A stretch of 64,000 nucleotides of DNA from Kryptolebias marmoratus (taxonomy: Eukaryota; Chordata; Actinopteri; Cyprinodontiformes; Rivulidae), in contig NC_051448.1 in the NCBI RefSeq assembly GCF_001649575.2, positions 16,828,593-16,892,592 of the forward strand, given 5' to 3'. The notes beneath the pieces were generated by a model. It did no database searches and was not told where the DNA came from. It was given only the letters and a program-made list of their open reading frames with translations. Each line of letters opens with the position of its first letter. Position 1 is the stretch's first letter. The position numbers and the translations under genes are program-made. Shown here piece after piece: positions 23,101-36,200 of this stretch.

Positions 23101-26100
23101 TTATGGTGTGCCTTTTTTGTTTTGCTGTAAAGCGTAGTGGGGGGGGGTTAAAAAAGCCCCGCTGACGTTTCAGACCCGTCACGGGTAGCGTCGACCCGGT
23201 TAGAACAAGGATCGTTTTAAAATTAGTGGCTACTGTCGTCGCTATGCTAAACTATAACCACGAGTGTTGTTGTTGTATAGGTTTAAAGCTGACTGTTTTG
23301 CACTTTAATTGACATTTTAAATACAAAAGTCAAATCCTGCAGATTAGAAGAGATATTCAGAGTAATTTATGGCTGAAAGCAGAACTAAATATTAGGTTAG
23401 CAGGAGTGGTTTCGTGCTCATCGAGCAAACAGAAGTCTTATCGATGCTCCTTTAAAATCACGAGACGGTTATTTTTCTGTAGCCTCTTCCTCAGTTCAGT
23501 CCAGTCCCCCGCGAAGAGCATTCTGTCGCTTTTATTCTGTTTCCTCACTGTGAACTTTGACGTCCTGTGTCTTTATGCTTTATGCTCCTGTGAGAATTGT
23601 GTCATTTCTTTCGATATGGTGCTAACCTCTTAACACCAGACTGCAGATCAGTGTTCGTCCCTGTAACCGTCAATAAATATCATCTTTCCTTCAATGTGCT
23701 GCCGTCTTTACCCGCCTTTTTTTTGTTTCTGTTTAACTTCTGGAATAAAAACTGTCCCTTTGTGAAGCTTTTGAGTCCTCTGCTCTCCTTTTGTCTGTGT
23801 GTGTGTGTGTTTGTGTGTGTCAGATCTTCATGTCTCACCTGGAGGGAACCATTTAAAAAAAAAAAAAACTAACCTGTTAAACCGAGAGAGTTGTGATAAA
23901 AGCGAACACAGATAAGGTGATCTTCCAGGAGGTGAATTTCTCCCTGATATGTTTAGTTCTCCTGTGTTTATGTCCCTCCATGTTGTTGACAGGAGTCAGC
24001 GGTCCTGATTTTAGAGCTGGTGGACCCAGCTGGTCCAGGACACCTTTCGCCACGCGTCCTGGGCGCGCAGGCCGAGGCTGCGGGTCTCTCACAGCCACGC
24101 AAAAAGAGGTCAGCTGGCTCAGACAGAGCAAGTTCTGTGAGAATATCCCCGTTTAGGTTTGACTTCTGACGTCCTAATGTGTCCACAGGCTGCTAAAGAC
24201 CTGGGGCCTGAACATATCCTGTCATCCATCAAACTTAGCAAGTAAGTTCAGCCTTTTTGGGGGGGATGTTATTTAGTTAAAGAAAACTGCTTTTTAGCTT
24301 TGGAAAAAAAAAAGAAGGGCGTACAGTCGGATGGAGGAAAACGAGGCCACGCTGCGTGATCTTGTCTCTCGCCTGCGCAGGTGCGAGCTGCAGCCGCACG
24401 CGAGCCGCATCCCCGTCCGGCGGATGGGCTCGGGCCACGCCCCCCTCTCCCGCAGCCTTCGCTCGTCTCCCACCTCCCCGCCCGGAGGAGGCAAGGAGGT
24501 GTCGGCCGGCATGAGGGTGTGGCAGCTGCTCGGGCCGGGCCTCCGCGGACACCTGCCTCTGTCAGGCACGTCCCACCTGCTTGTTGCTTCGGCTTGGTTT
24601 GCAGTGAAATGTTCATGTCGGACTTTAGGGTTTTTTCTTGCAGTTCAACGTCTAAACCAGCGGCCCCCAACCTTTTTGAGCTCCACGGACCGGTTCATTA
24701 TCAGACAGTATTTTCACGGACCGGCCTTTAAAGGTGTGGCGGATAAATACAACAAAATAAAATGATATGACCGGCATGAAAACGGGGGTATTAATTAAAA
24801 CCTAATAAACGTAAATCCAACGTGTCCTCGCAACTTTATTAGCTGCATCCTGGTGTTGTGTTATCAACATGAATAACAGCCTCTCCTCCCCCTGATGTTC
24901 TCTGTGTTTAAACATGCCCTTCAAAATAAGATACACCACAAATATAAAGTGCACAAAGAATACAACTCACCATAACGCTGAATCAGAGGGAGCCCTGTGC
25001 CTGTTTCTCAGTAACCAGACGGTCCCATCCAGGGCTTCCAGAGACGTTTGTTTTTTGCTCGTTTTGCTGCTTGTGGGTTTGTTTTTAGCGGTAACGGATC
25101 ACGTGATTCTAAATAAGCGTTCTGACACGCATCAAGAGGGAGTCAGAGACGGATGTAGTGGAGAGAATCTGATCAGTTTTCAAAATAAATGTAGTTCAGA
25201 CTGCCAAAATAAAAAAAAAAACAAATACTGTAAGTTAATTATTCTTTCTGTGCGGCCCAGTACCAAATGACCCACGGACCAGGGGTTGGGGACCTTTGAT
25301 CTAAAATGTTTGCAGAGGCAAGTTAGGACACATCGCTGTAGGTTTTATCTGAACTATTTTCTTCTTTCATTTGTTTATGACTTGTCAGGAATTTTAAAAT
25401 TTATTTTCTCATTATTCCTTTTGTATTCTGGATAGAAAGCATTTAGGATGAAGCATAAAAGCAATAAAAGTGAAGTCAAATACAATAAAATACCACAAAA
25501 GGAATTTAAAAATAAACTTAAAAGTCAAGCTGTCCTGCTCAACTACAACTAAAAACAACAAACAGGTTTGAAGCAGGGACCTAAAATAAGCTCCTCGACG
25601 GTTTACATCAAACCTAAAGGGATCTTTTAGACTTTTCGATGAAGGGTTTTGTATTAAATTTAGGAACAGTTAATATCTTACCTGTCAAAGATGACCTTTT
25701 TGAAGATAAAGAAGCGGAAGGCCGGTCTCCTTAAACAGCTTTCATAGCATTTCATATGAATGCCGTTTTATCAGCCTTTACTCTGCCGTCAGATGGTTAT
25801 TTACGTAGAACACAAGCGCAAATGGCAGCAGCACCAGCAGCCAGCTGTAGCACTTCCTGTGCAGCCTGGCAGAAATATTGCACCTTTTTCCGCCAAAATA
25901 ACCGGGAAATGCAAACCTGACAGCGTTGCATAGGTTTATAAAGCAGTGTTTGGATGAACTGGTGAGATTTTGGGGATTAGGGTTGAAAAATGAAATGAAG
26001 TGGACAAGACTTGGACTAGCCATCAGCTCATCAGTCCTGTCGGACTCTGACTCTTTATTTCCCCAAACTGAGGCTGTTTTAAGAGCCCTCTCTAACATCT

Positions 26101-26755
26101 TCAGGGAGGATTTTATTAATATTGTAACAGGTAAGATATTAATTGTTTATAACCTTTCCACAGAACCCCCATTTCAAACTGTTTAAAATATCCATTCACG
26201 AAATAGGTTTTTAGAAACGTTCCCACCTTGTTTTGAAGCGTTCTGTCTTTTGCCAAAGAAAATCCAGATAGTTCATACTTTCTACCATAGATTTTCAGAC
26301 AAATGTCATTAAAACTGACCACGGGTCTGCTCTGAACTCGGCGATGATTAGAAACAAGTTCAAAAGTATGATAAATAATTTTAAACATTCTCCAGATTTC
26401 CGTGTGTTCTTTAGGTTTTAAAACAAAGGTTTTCTGCTCTGTCACTGCTCAGGAAAGCACAAACACGGCAGGTCTGCGGCTGACATCATCTTTTTTTCTT
26501 CGCAGGTATATCAGAGAAAGAAGGTGGAGTGAAAAGCACAGAGAGGAGTCTCCGCTGTAAACCTGCCGCTGTCATCGAGGACGCACCAGAGACGGACGGG
26601 ACGCTGCGGCAGGTGAAGCCCACACAACCGTGTACCTGAATGCATCATGGGACAGCCACCTGACGGGCTCTGTGTGTGTGTGTGTGTATGTTTCACAGGC
26701 CGAGGAGGCAGAGGTGAACATGCGTGACACACTGACTCTGTGTGGAGAAGTGTAG
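14194..26755 (+). CDS. agbl5: Cytosolic carboxypeptidase-like 5 (tubulin deglutamylase CCP5)
   Basis: Coding exons: 14194-14408, 14507-14678, 14806-14972, 15075-15252, 15352-15530, 17464-17968, 18134-18303, 19754-19889, 19967-20178, 20272-20477, 21020-21199, 23993-24108, 24189-24241, 24381-24565, 26506-26612, 26699-26755. All phases agree and give 945 residues (human about 886). The N-terminal CCP domain is followed by an M14 carboxypeptidase domain. Zinc ligands are H253 and E256 (RVHPGE) and H451 ([10 protein letters not shown]); catalytic glutamate is E533 (SYTLECNYN). The family removes branch-point and side-chain glutamates from tubulin in the cytosol and cilia. If the donor after 21199 is not used, reading runs to a stop at 21349-21351, giving 823 residues. 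The 24565 junction needs a GC donor. The disordered C-terminus contains Ser-rich tracts. Exons through 20477 are secure; the last five are less certain. Confidence 0.9.
15980..16489. mobile_element. PIF/Harbinger-like non-autonomous element (agbl5 intron 5)
   Basis: The ends AGGCTCCCTGCATACT (from 15980) and, inverted, AGGACCCCCACATACT (to 16489) match at 12 of 16 positions and are flanked by TTA on both sides (15977-15979, 16490-16492). The 3-bp TWA duplication is typical of PIF/Harbinger. The 510-bp interior is locally GC-rich with no transposase ORF. Confidence 0.6.
18590..19230 (-). mobile_element. possible decayed non-LTR retrotransposon 3' fragment (agbl5 intron 7)
   Basis: On the minus strand, short open stretches in shifting frames include [18 protein letters not shown] and YLYFQGRR, with a spacing resembling the C-terminal tail of LINE ORF2 proteins. 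No intact reading frame and no poly(A) end is certain. The similarity is by eye and weak. Confidence 0.35.
21732..22165. mobile_element. full-length TTAA-type MITE (agbl5 intron 11)
   Basis: Both ends start TTAAAGC and share TTTGAAGTGG then GTTCCGT in inverted orientation, bordered by TTAA at 21732-21735 and 22162-22165. The 434-bp interior matches degenerate fragments elsewhere in the window near 25.7-26.2, 35.6, 37.2, 41.2-42.0, 46.1-46.6, 53.9 and 56.1 kb (for example the phrase ACAGGTAAGATATTAAT). Confidence 0.75.
24658..25298. mobile_element. non-autonomous hAT element (agbl5 intron 14)
   Basis: It begins CAGCGGCCCCCAACC and ends GGTTGGGGACCTTTG, giving CA...TG termini with inverted repeats. 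It is flanked by 8-bp direct repeats GTCTAAAC (24650-24657) and ATCTAAAA (25299-25306), 6 of 8 identical, as expected for hAT. The 641-bp body has no transposase. Confidence 0.8.
25668..26185. mobile_element. TTAA-type MITE copy, left end decayed (agbl5 intron 14)
   Basis: It shares phrases with the full copy at 21732-22165, including GGTAAGATATTAAT and TCCACAGAACCCCCATTTC, and ends in TTAA near 26182. The left inverted repeat is not recognisable. Confidence 0.55.
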
Positions 26756-28289
26756 AAGCTGCACCCAGTATTCTTGCCGACTGTGAGCCCATGTTCTTGT
26801 ACCGTTTTTCAGAATCATTTCAAACTTTGTAATAATGGGTCATTGAAAAAAAAAAGGTTTATTTAAAGTGCAATACGGAGGTTTTTCTTTTTGTTTGCTT
26901 TGTTTCCTGAGCTAGCTGAGGAGCAGCGCGTTACATTTGCCGAGCAGCAACTTTTCTTTTCAGTGGAGCAGCTGAGGATGAAGTGCCTTTTCTTTTTTTT
27001 TTGTCATTTTCAAAAATCTGTAAACTTGAAACGTCTCTAATATTTCAGTTCCGGTCACTGAACTACAGAGTTTCTGTTGTTTTAGTCCCTGCTGCTCTCC
27101 AACAAAGTGATGTTTAGTTTACTCGATCATTATGCATTCACTTGTGTTACAGCAGATGACTGATTTTAGTTAGTTTTTTTTTTTTTATATCTGAGCACAA
27201 CTGCACCTTTTTTAAAATCTTATTTTTACTGTATCTATACAAATTACCACGTTATTTCAGAGTATTTTCTCTTTGCATGTACCATTTATAAAGATATATA
27301 TTTATCATTTCTGTGAACTTATTTTTTTTAGTGTTTATGACTTATTTGGAAAAATAAACTGTGATGAATATCTACCAAGTACAAATGGAGAACAGGCTCG
27401 CATATTTCTTTTTAGAAATCGTTCAGCATAAATATGTGGCAACTTTTATTTATTTCTTCTGGTATAAATAGTGTTCAGAGTGCCCAACACAATTTAAAAA
27501 AAAAAAGATTCTAAATTGAATTTATAAAGAACTCTGCATGTTTTTAGTCAAATTAGCGGCGTTGCCTGAATGGGAGGGGAAAATGTAGCCATTTACACAT
27601 TTAAAAAAAATAAAATATGGTGCTTTTTCAGCGAGAATTGGAACTTAAAGAACAATCTTAAAACTTGAAAAACCTGAAGGTTGAAATAAAGAAATTAAAA
27701 GATAGTAGCTGTCAAAATACAAAATATTGCAGCTTAAAACCATCAGGGTTTTAGTAAAAAAAAAAGAGTGACAGGAAAAAGCAAATATTCCTCACTTTTG
27801 TGTTCAACTAAATTCAGCGATCAGTAGTTCAGAATATCTCAGCGCCGCTTGATTTCCTCCCCAGAATGACTCGACTTCTGTCGACTCGTCCTCACAGCTT
27901 TTAATCGCCGTTTCCTCTCAGAAGAACTTTTAAACATCTCTCTTTCGACCTGCGGCTCTGACTCTGTTTACATCCAGGGATTATTTTACGGACTTGATAT
28001 CCTTCGAGCGCCAAGACTGACCAAAGTGAACTCGCCAGTGTTCGAATGTAAACAAACAACTCGTAACTGTTGGCAACAAAACCTGACTGCTGATTTTGCT
28101 TATTTATTACAAATTATGTGGTGGACTTTTAGTAGTGAATGATTCAAATTTAGTGTATTTTTTAAATCATAGATGATACACATGCATAAAATTCAGATAA
28201 AAAAAAAAAAAACACATCTTGACAGCTATTATGGCTTTAAGTCTGAATGTTATGGGTGTGTGTATATATATATATAAAAACAATCACTT
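26756..28289. other. agbl5 3'UTR and short tail-to-tail gap before ost4
   Basis: An AATAAA at 27353-27358 probably ends agbl5 transcripts. The remaining ~0.9 kb to the ost4 polyadenylation signal (minus strand) is AT-rich with no ORF of note. Confidence 0.5.
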
Positions 28290-28537
28290 CAAATGAGATT
28301 CAAACATTTTTATTAGAAAACAAAAATACTAAGGTGCAACAGAAATTGGTCTGGAGCTGGAGGAGAGCCATGACTCCGATGTCCATCTCACCTAAGGGAG
28401 ACAAAAGAAAGAAAAAAGGTAGAACCAAGACTTTAAAGTGTTCTGCTTTGCAGACACATCTAGAACCCCCCAGACTGGCTGTGGTGATCTATCTGACAGT
28501 GGTAAACACTCACCTCTGCAGCCCTTGGAGCTGGACT

Positions 28538-28723
<186 letters not shown>

Positions 28724-29450
28724 TTAGTCTGTTTATCATATCCTCCTGACTTCCAGTAGCTCAAATCTGTCCTCTATGGAGGACATTTGTAAACCTGAAT
28801 ATCTCCCACCTACTGCATACTACTGAATTAACTCCTTTTGCTTCTACAGAGGACATTCAGGGCTTTTCAGTGATACGAAATGTAAAGGAGTGAGGCTGAT
28901 AACCTGACAAAGATTGGGGAATATTTTTTTTCCTGATAGTCAGGAAGATAAACCCGTGGCTGCTTTGAGTCATGGAGCTTTTTTTAAAAAAAAACCCAGT
29001 GACTCCTGGTTAAGCCACGAATACACACATACTGCATAATAGTTGTCGAACATGAACAATAAATGTCAAACAAACAATTTGTGACGCTGTTTTGATACAA
29101 GTCGCGTTTTCTATGATAGGGTTCACGTTTTAAATGGCAGTCAAATTTTAAAAAAGCTAAAACACATTTTACAGTTTACGATTTCAGTAACATTGTTAAG
29201 CCACAGTCTGCTCAGTAATTCAGGTGCTGACGTCAAGATGTGTAAAGCTAACTTAGCTAGGTGGCGAACTAGCGCAACAAAAACAGCCTTATTAATGCGA
29301 GGAACGACGCAGACCAATTAAAACAACAACTACGTCAGACAGAAATATCGCTAAGCTAAACGTAGCTCCTACCTTGATATTTATTTTGTCTTTATTATCT
29401 GGTTCGAGTGACGCTTCAGCTTCTCTCGCTGCACACAAGCCAAGAAGTCT

Positions 29451-30130
29451 CTCACTTCCGGTTGCGGCGGAAAGCCACGTCACGTTTACCGGCGTCACAT
29501 AAATGTTTTTATTTTATTTAACACATACGACCTAAACGCAGTTAAATCTCTAAAATATATTATCTTGAATATTTTTCATATGTTGCAGATAAATTGTACA
29601 GACAACGCAATTTAATCACGTTTCTGCTCATTTTTTTAGGCAAACGTCCAGAGCTGGCCCTTTTTTGGCAAGCTGATTTACCATTTAATAGTTAGCTTAG
29701 ATTTGACAAGGTACAGTATTTCCAATGTATCTGTAGTAATATTTTTATTCTGAATTTTTCAAATAAAAACTTATTTAAAATACTTCTGATATGATTTTAA
29801 ATGTAAAATAAACATTCCAGCTTGAAAAATGTCCTGTGAAGTATTCAGTATTAATTTTATGACTATTCAGAGATCAGGAATTTGAATGATGACGAGCAAC
29901 AGTTTATTTACAACAGTCTGAAAAGATATACATGTGTAATATAATAAGCATAGCTACCTGTAGCTATGCTATTAGATATCGATAAATTCAATATGCATAT
30001 TTAAGAATGTCCTGTTGAAAAGGATGACCATAAATAATAGTGTGGTTTGATTACATGTTACAACGGCCTGCCATACTGAGTGGGCGTGGCTTCGGTGATT
30101 CGACATCGCCTCACCCGGCGTGAAGACGGC
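29451..30130. promoter_or_regulatory. divergent promoter interval between ost4 (-) and selenoi (+)
   Basis: About 0.7 kb separates the likely first exons of two housekeeping-type ER genes transcribed away from each other. Both edges are CpG-richer than the AT-rich middle. Shared regulation is possible but only inferred. Confidence 0.4.
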
Positions 30131-30234
30131 GGCTAACCTAGATGGTACATCGAGTCGGCAGCTAACATTAGGGATTTGCCTCTCCTAAAGAAGAGATATT
30201 CATTTATCTCGTCGTTGAGCCGCACCTCACCGCC

Positions 30235-33200
30235 ATGGCTCTTTACGAATATGTCACTCAGGAGCAGCTCGCGGGCTTCGACAAATACAAGGTACGAGTG
30301 ATGAACTGTATTGTAGCATGCTAGCTGCAAACCATTGAACCGATAGATAGATAGCCGCTGTCACGATCCACAGGGTGCTTCCCTGACAAAATGTCAAGGC
30401 GGCTGAGCTTATACCGGATCTTATGCACTTTATCACTCAAAATAAATTGTATACATGGGGTACATGAGTAGGGTTATTTTTATCATTTGAACTCTGCCCA
30501 GCACCGCAATTGTGTATAACCACAGATTTTATTTTCCGTTCACTTTACGAAAAGTCCTGACTTACTTATTGTCAGTCCTTCTAACTTATAAGTCATTGTC
30601 TTTTATTCTGTTTTTTTTAGCACAAAGTGTCATACTTTCTCACTGTCAAAAAATATTCTTAGAAATTGGTGAGCGAAATAAAACACTCAATGCAATGTTA
30701 ACCTGTATGTCAGCCACGAACAGTGCTTTTATTTTGAAACCGAACACCGGAAGTGTCGCGTTACATGAACCTGCGCTTTGCATTGGCGCAAAAAAAGCTA
30801 ATGGCTAGCCACTGTTTTCTCTGCCAGTTTTTTTTAATTCAAAAAAGGCTCCTCAGAACAGTGTTTTATTTCACGTCTTAGAGCTCCCCTATCCAGTTAT
30901 ATCTGCGTATAAAACTAGTTTGTTAATGTTTATTTCTGCCCCCTCCGAATAATAAAAGACACCCCGTATAGAAAATCCAATAAGGCATGAGTGGGAGTGG
31001 ACCCACTCTGGTTGGAAACAGGGACTGTCGTGTGTAATTACACTTATAAGACTTGTGTTGACCATGAAATGTTGTTTTCAAGTTCTTATAGACAAACTTA
31101 CCTCTGTTGTGTGGTTGTCACAGACAGAAACCTTTTGTTTTCAAACTTCCTGTAAAGATAAACGTTTCTGATAGTAACATGGTGACTGAAGGAATTCCAG
31201 TTATTTCATAAGATATGTAACTCTTCCTGAAATGGTTAATGTTCTTTTTTATCAGCACGATGTATAAAATAAAGAATCCTGGTGTGAAATAATATGCCAC
31301 ATCTACTACGAGGTAAAAACAAATCCTCAATTTGCTAATTGGCTTGTATTTTTTCATGTTTTTGCTCCATCAGCCTCATTTCTACCTTTTATTACATTAA
31401 AGCTGACCTGAGCTGTTCATCCTGAGGGGCACTTTTTAATTATTGCCCTTTTAATGTGTCTTCCCCTGGTCGGTCCTGCACTGACAGACGGCAGAGGACA
31501 GACTCTTTAAAGGTGAACAAATGTTCCTGTAAGGAAGCAAGCAACCAGAGCAGCAAAATGTCTGAATATCATTTATATAAGGGTGCTTCACCCTCATTGC
31601 AGTTCTGTTCGAGCTCTTCGAAAAAACAACTAAAACAAGCTAATTATACACCAAAACACGCAGGTGGATCTAAAATAGTGTGCTGTAACTTTTGGTAGCG
31701 ATGCGGTGCGTAAACATGACAAAATCTGCTAAAAGATTGCAAGGAAAGATACAGAAATCAATGGGATTTTTGACAAAATGTGAAAAAAAACTCAGTCTTC
31801 TTTGGAGCTCTATAGCTCAGATGTATTTCACATGACTGAACTGGTGCGCTTTAATATCTTGTCAGTTTTAATCAGTTCTGATTTTTACAGATATGTTTCT
31901 CATAATTTTCAGCTGATAGTGGATGTTGTTGCGTTATTTTTTGATATGTCTATAATCTCATGCAAACAAACTCTTTTCTCTCTCCATAACTTTTTTTTCG
32001 GCACATATACAAACCCTACATCAAAACGTAAGGAATTTTGTCTTTTTTTTTCACCCAGTTTGCGTCTCACTGTTTATAAGACTTACGTTTTTCTCTCAAA
32101 TCCACCCAGAATGCAGAGTACGCACACACAGTTCCCATAGACTTTGGCTCTATTTTAAATCGTAATATTGTCCTCAAAATCGGAATCGACGGGTGTTTTT
32201 AACTTGTCACATCTTCAACACAAAACGCTGTACAAACCTAAGAATCCACGTGTTTGACCATCAGCGTCTTCTGTGGCTCATGCTTCAAGGATTTTAAAGA
32301 CACGACTTGCAGGTTTTTAACACAGGCTTACATTTCAGTGTGCATTTTTTGTTTCCCTCTCATTAACCTGGGAGTCAGGTAGTGAGAGACACAGGTGTGT
32401 GGTTACCACGGTGACCGTAACATTACTCGTTACACTTCTTATGCTGTTCACGCATCAAATGAAGGCATTTTTGCAAAACTGTTAGTTTTGGGCAGCAGCT
32501 GCATCGACACCCTTCAAAAATGTTCTAGTTTGCTTTACCTTCTTTATTGTTTTTGGTTGCAATATTTCTTTTTAAATATGTGATAAATTACCTTTTTTTA
32601 TTATTTGACAAACACTCATGACATCATAAACATGTCCACAGTGTTATTTTATGAAGTGTTTTACAACATACCTCTAATATGTGTGTTTTTTGTTTTCATG
32701 AAACTAAAAGAAAGTCTAATTTAGTCCATGAGTTCAGCACAGTTCAAGCTTATGCGCTCAATGGTGTCGTGGTCAATAAGACAAGAGCGTCAATATCTTG
32801 TTTGAAGAATGCTGATCTAAATGAAGATCCTACCAAAAAGAAAGAAATGAGTGTTGCATGAAACTATAAAAACCCGGACGTGTAGCAGAGGGCGTGTGCA
32901 CAGTCGTTAAAGCGTATGAACATGAGTTAGGGTCCGTTACGCTGGATCTCTTACACATGTTTGTCGCGCTCGGATAAAGTTACAGAAACTGGAGTCTGGT
33001 TGTTTTGGTCTTTAAAACGATAGGTTGCCTGAATGATCCTGTAAACCTCTGAAACATTTATTTTTGTGTGTTTGTTTGTTTCCGCAGTACAGCGCCGTGG
33101 ACACAAATCCCCTGTCCGTCTACATTATGCATCCTTTCTGGAACTTTTTAGTGAAGGTGAGAGACCTGCGGGCGCTCCATCATTAATGAAGTTTCCATGA

Positions 33201-36200
33201 GTGGCGCCGTGTCATGCAGCGTTTGACTGGGATAGTCTGTTCCGACCTTTCCAAAAAAAAAAAATCTGTTATCATGTGCCTGATAGACTGTACAGACTAT
33301 TAATCTCTTCCTGATATATTTATCTCCTTATCTCTGCCGTATGACGATGTGACAACAGTTTAAAATATCTGCCTGACACACAGCAGAGAGGATTATAGAG
33401 GCCTTGAAGGGTGACAGTTATGTGCTGTAGCTTAATTATTTTTGATAACAAGCGATGATGAACTGTTTTAAATTGTTTGTTTTAATCTCCCAACAGTTTC
33501 TACCGACATGGCTGGCTCCAAACCTCATTACATTCACAGGATTTATGTTCCTCGTCTTGAACTTCCTCATGTTGGCCTTCTTCGACTTTGACTTCACTGC
33601 CTCTTGTACGTCCTTGGCTTTAATCATTTTCTACAAAGGAATGTTGTTGTGTATTCTTTGGTTTTTGCTGGTTGAGTCCAAGTTCAGCACTTCCTGATCT
33701 GGATAATCATCAGTTCAAACCGTCACAGACACAGATTTGCTGTCAGAGGGCCTGTTCACATTTGTCATTACGAAACGGTTTTGGGTCCGTTTTGGGTGGC
33801 TTAACTGCGTGTTGGTCAGCTCCGACGCCTCCGTCAGACAACGCTGCTGTCCTGTGACTGACAGCACTCACTTTAAGAGTTCAGACACGTGTTTAGCGCT
33901 GACTGATCTCAATCGGACAGTTAAAGACGGACTTCAGCGTCAAATGTCAACAGGCCCAGAGTTACTCTGTGTGTGTGTATCCCTAAAATATAAATAATGA
34001 TGTAAGAGTCTGTCTTCTGTGTCATCTAACAACATGATTTTTGCTCACATAACACAGGCCTTTGTCACTTTGACCTGAAATCTCTTCCTGTTTGTCTTTA
34101 AAACACCAGCTAAACCAAGTTATACACAGTTTCACCTCAAATGTGATTTTTTTTTTTTTTTGTTGTTTCATCATTTTGCTCAGTCTCAGATTGATTTATG
34201 TTAAATAATAATAGTGTTAAATCAGTTTACTAACCTGTACTCTGTTGTGTGTGAGTGTATGTATTTTAACATCTGGTGTTTCTCAGCTGCAGGACATGAA
34301 CACGTGCCCAGCTGGGTCTGGGTTGCTGCAGGCCTCTTCAACTTCTTAGCCTACACACTCGGTGAGTTCTGACCTTACCCTCTGAGGCTTTCGGAGAAAT
34401 TCGGGCGGGAACCACAGTGACTCCAAAAAGCTCGGAGTCCCACTGCTTCACGATACAGCCTCGGTTGTTCGTGTATTATTTTTGATCGGACCATAAACCC
34501 CACACAGCAGGATTTCAGAATCAGCTGCCAGATGTCTTACAGACAGATAAGGAGAGTCAGTCTTATCTGTTTTTTTTTTTTTAAATTTTATTTCTGAGCT
34601 GTTGCTGTCAGACTAAGAGTTTCTGTTTAAACCTTTAAGGTCAGTAAGCATTAAGGATGGGCATTTCAAGCAACAATACTTTTCGGATTTTCTGGTTATT
34701 ATCGCACGTGAGGACAGAGGACGACTCACTGTAGCGACCCCTGAAAAGGCAACAGATGAAAGAAAAATAAGTTTTACTTGTACACCCAATGATTATTTTC
34801 TTAGTTTTATTAAAATCTGTCCATTGGTTCAGGAGCCATTTTGCTAACGCTCACAGACAAATGAATATGTGATGTAATCGCGTTCTGTCCAGAAATATTT
34901 CCTTGTTACTTTGTTTGTGTTCATATCTGTATCCCGTCATACTCTGCTGTTTCTAACTATCCCCGCCGTCTTTTTTTTTTTCCTGTTTGCGAAGACGGCG
35001 TCGACGGTAAGCAGGCTCGCCGCACCAACTCCTCCACGCCACTAGGGGAGCTCTTCGACCACGGTCTGGACAGCTGGGCGTGCGTGTTTTTCGTGGCCAC
35101 CGTGTACTCCATATTTGGGCGCGGGGAGAGCGGCGTGAGTGTGGCCATACTCTATTACATACTGTGGGTGGTGCTGTTCTCCTTCATCCTGTCCCACTGG
35201 GAGAAATACAACACCGGCATCTTGTTCCTGCCGTGGGGATACGACATCAGCCAAGTTGTAAGAACCCACACGTGTAGGAGTTTCGTCGCAGCCTCTTGAC
35301 CCAGCCAGTCTTTTAAGGTCTTGGTGTTTTTATGTCTCCTCTCAGACAATCTCACTTGTTTACCTGGTCACTGCTGTGGTGGGTGTAGAAACCTGGTACC
35401 AACCAGCCGTTTGGAGCTTCCTTTATCGAGATCTGTTCATCTTTATGATCGTGGGTGAGTGTTCTTTGGTCTCTCCGAGTTTATTTGGCCACCTATTCAG
35501 GCGTCTGTTAACGCTGACGTGCGCTTGTTTCCAGCTTGTTCCTTTACCGTGGCATTACCCATGAGCCTCTACAATGTCCTGAAGTAAGTACGGGTTAGAA
35601 AGGATTTTATCTGGCTCAGTTTTGTCATTAATACGACAGTTCAGATGGTCTGAATTGGGGTTTTTGTAGAAATGTTATGATTAATCAGCTTACCTGTTGT
35701 AGATAGCTCTTTTGAAAGACCATAATTCCACAAGAAAAACTTGTTAAAGTAAGAAAACACAATGTGAATCCAGAGTTCTGAGTGATGTAAAATTTACAGA
35801 AGAATTTGACACTGAATTGTTAAGACTAAATCAGTGGTGTCCAGTCCTGGTCCTGGAGGACCACCGTGCTGTGTGTTTTAGTTGTTTCTCCGCTCTTCAG
35901 CAGGTCTTCATGTTCTGCAGAAGCCCGTTAATCACAGTCATTTATATCAGGTGTGTCACAGCAGAGAAACAACTAAAACAGGGGTGTCCAAAGTCGGTCC
36001 TCGAGGGCCGGCATCCTGCATGTTTTAGTTCTCTCCCTAGTGGTTGTAACAACCTCCTCAGCATGTCAGTGTTCTGCTTAGGCCTTCTAATGAGCCATCA
36101 TTTGATCCAGGTGTGTAAAACCAGGGAGAAAACTAAAACATGCAGGATGCCGGCCCTCGAGGACCGACTTTGGACACCCCTGAACTAAAACATGCAGGAT

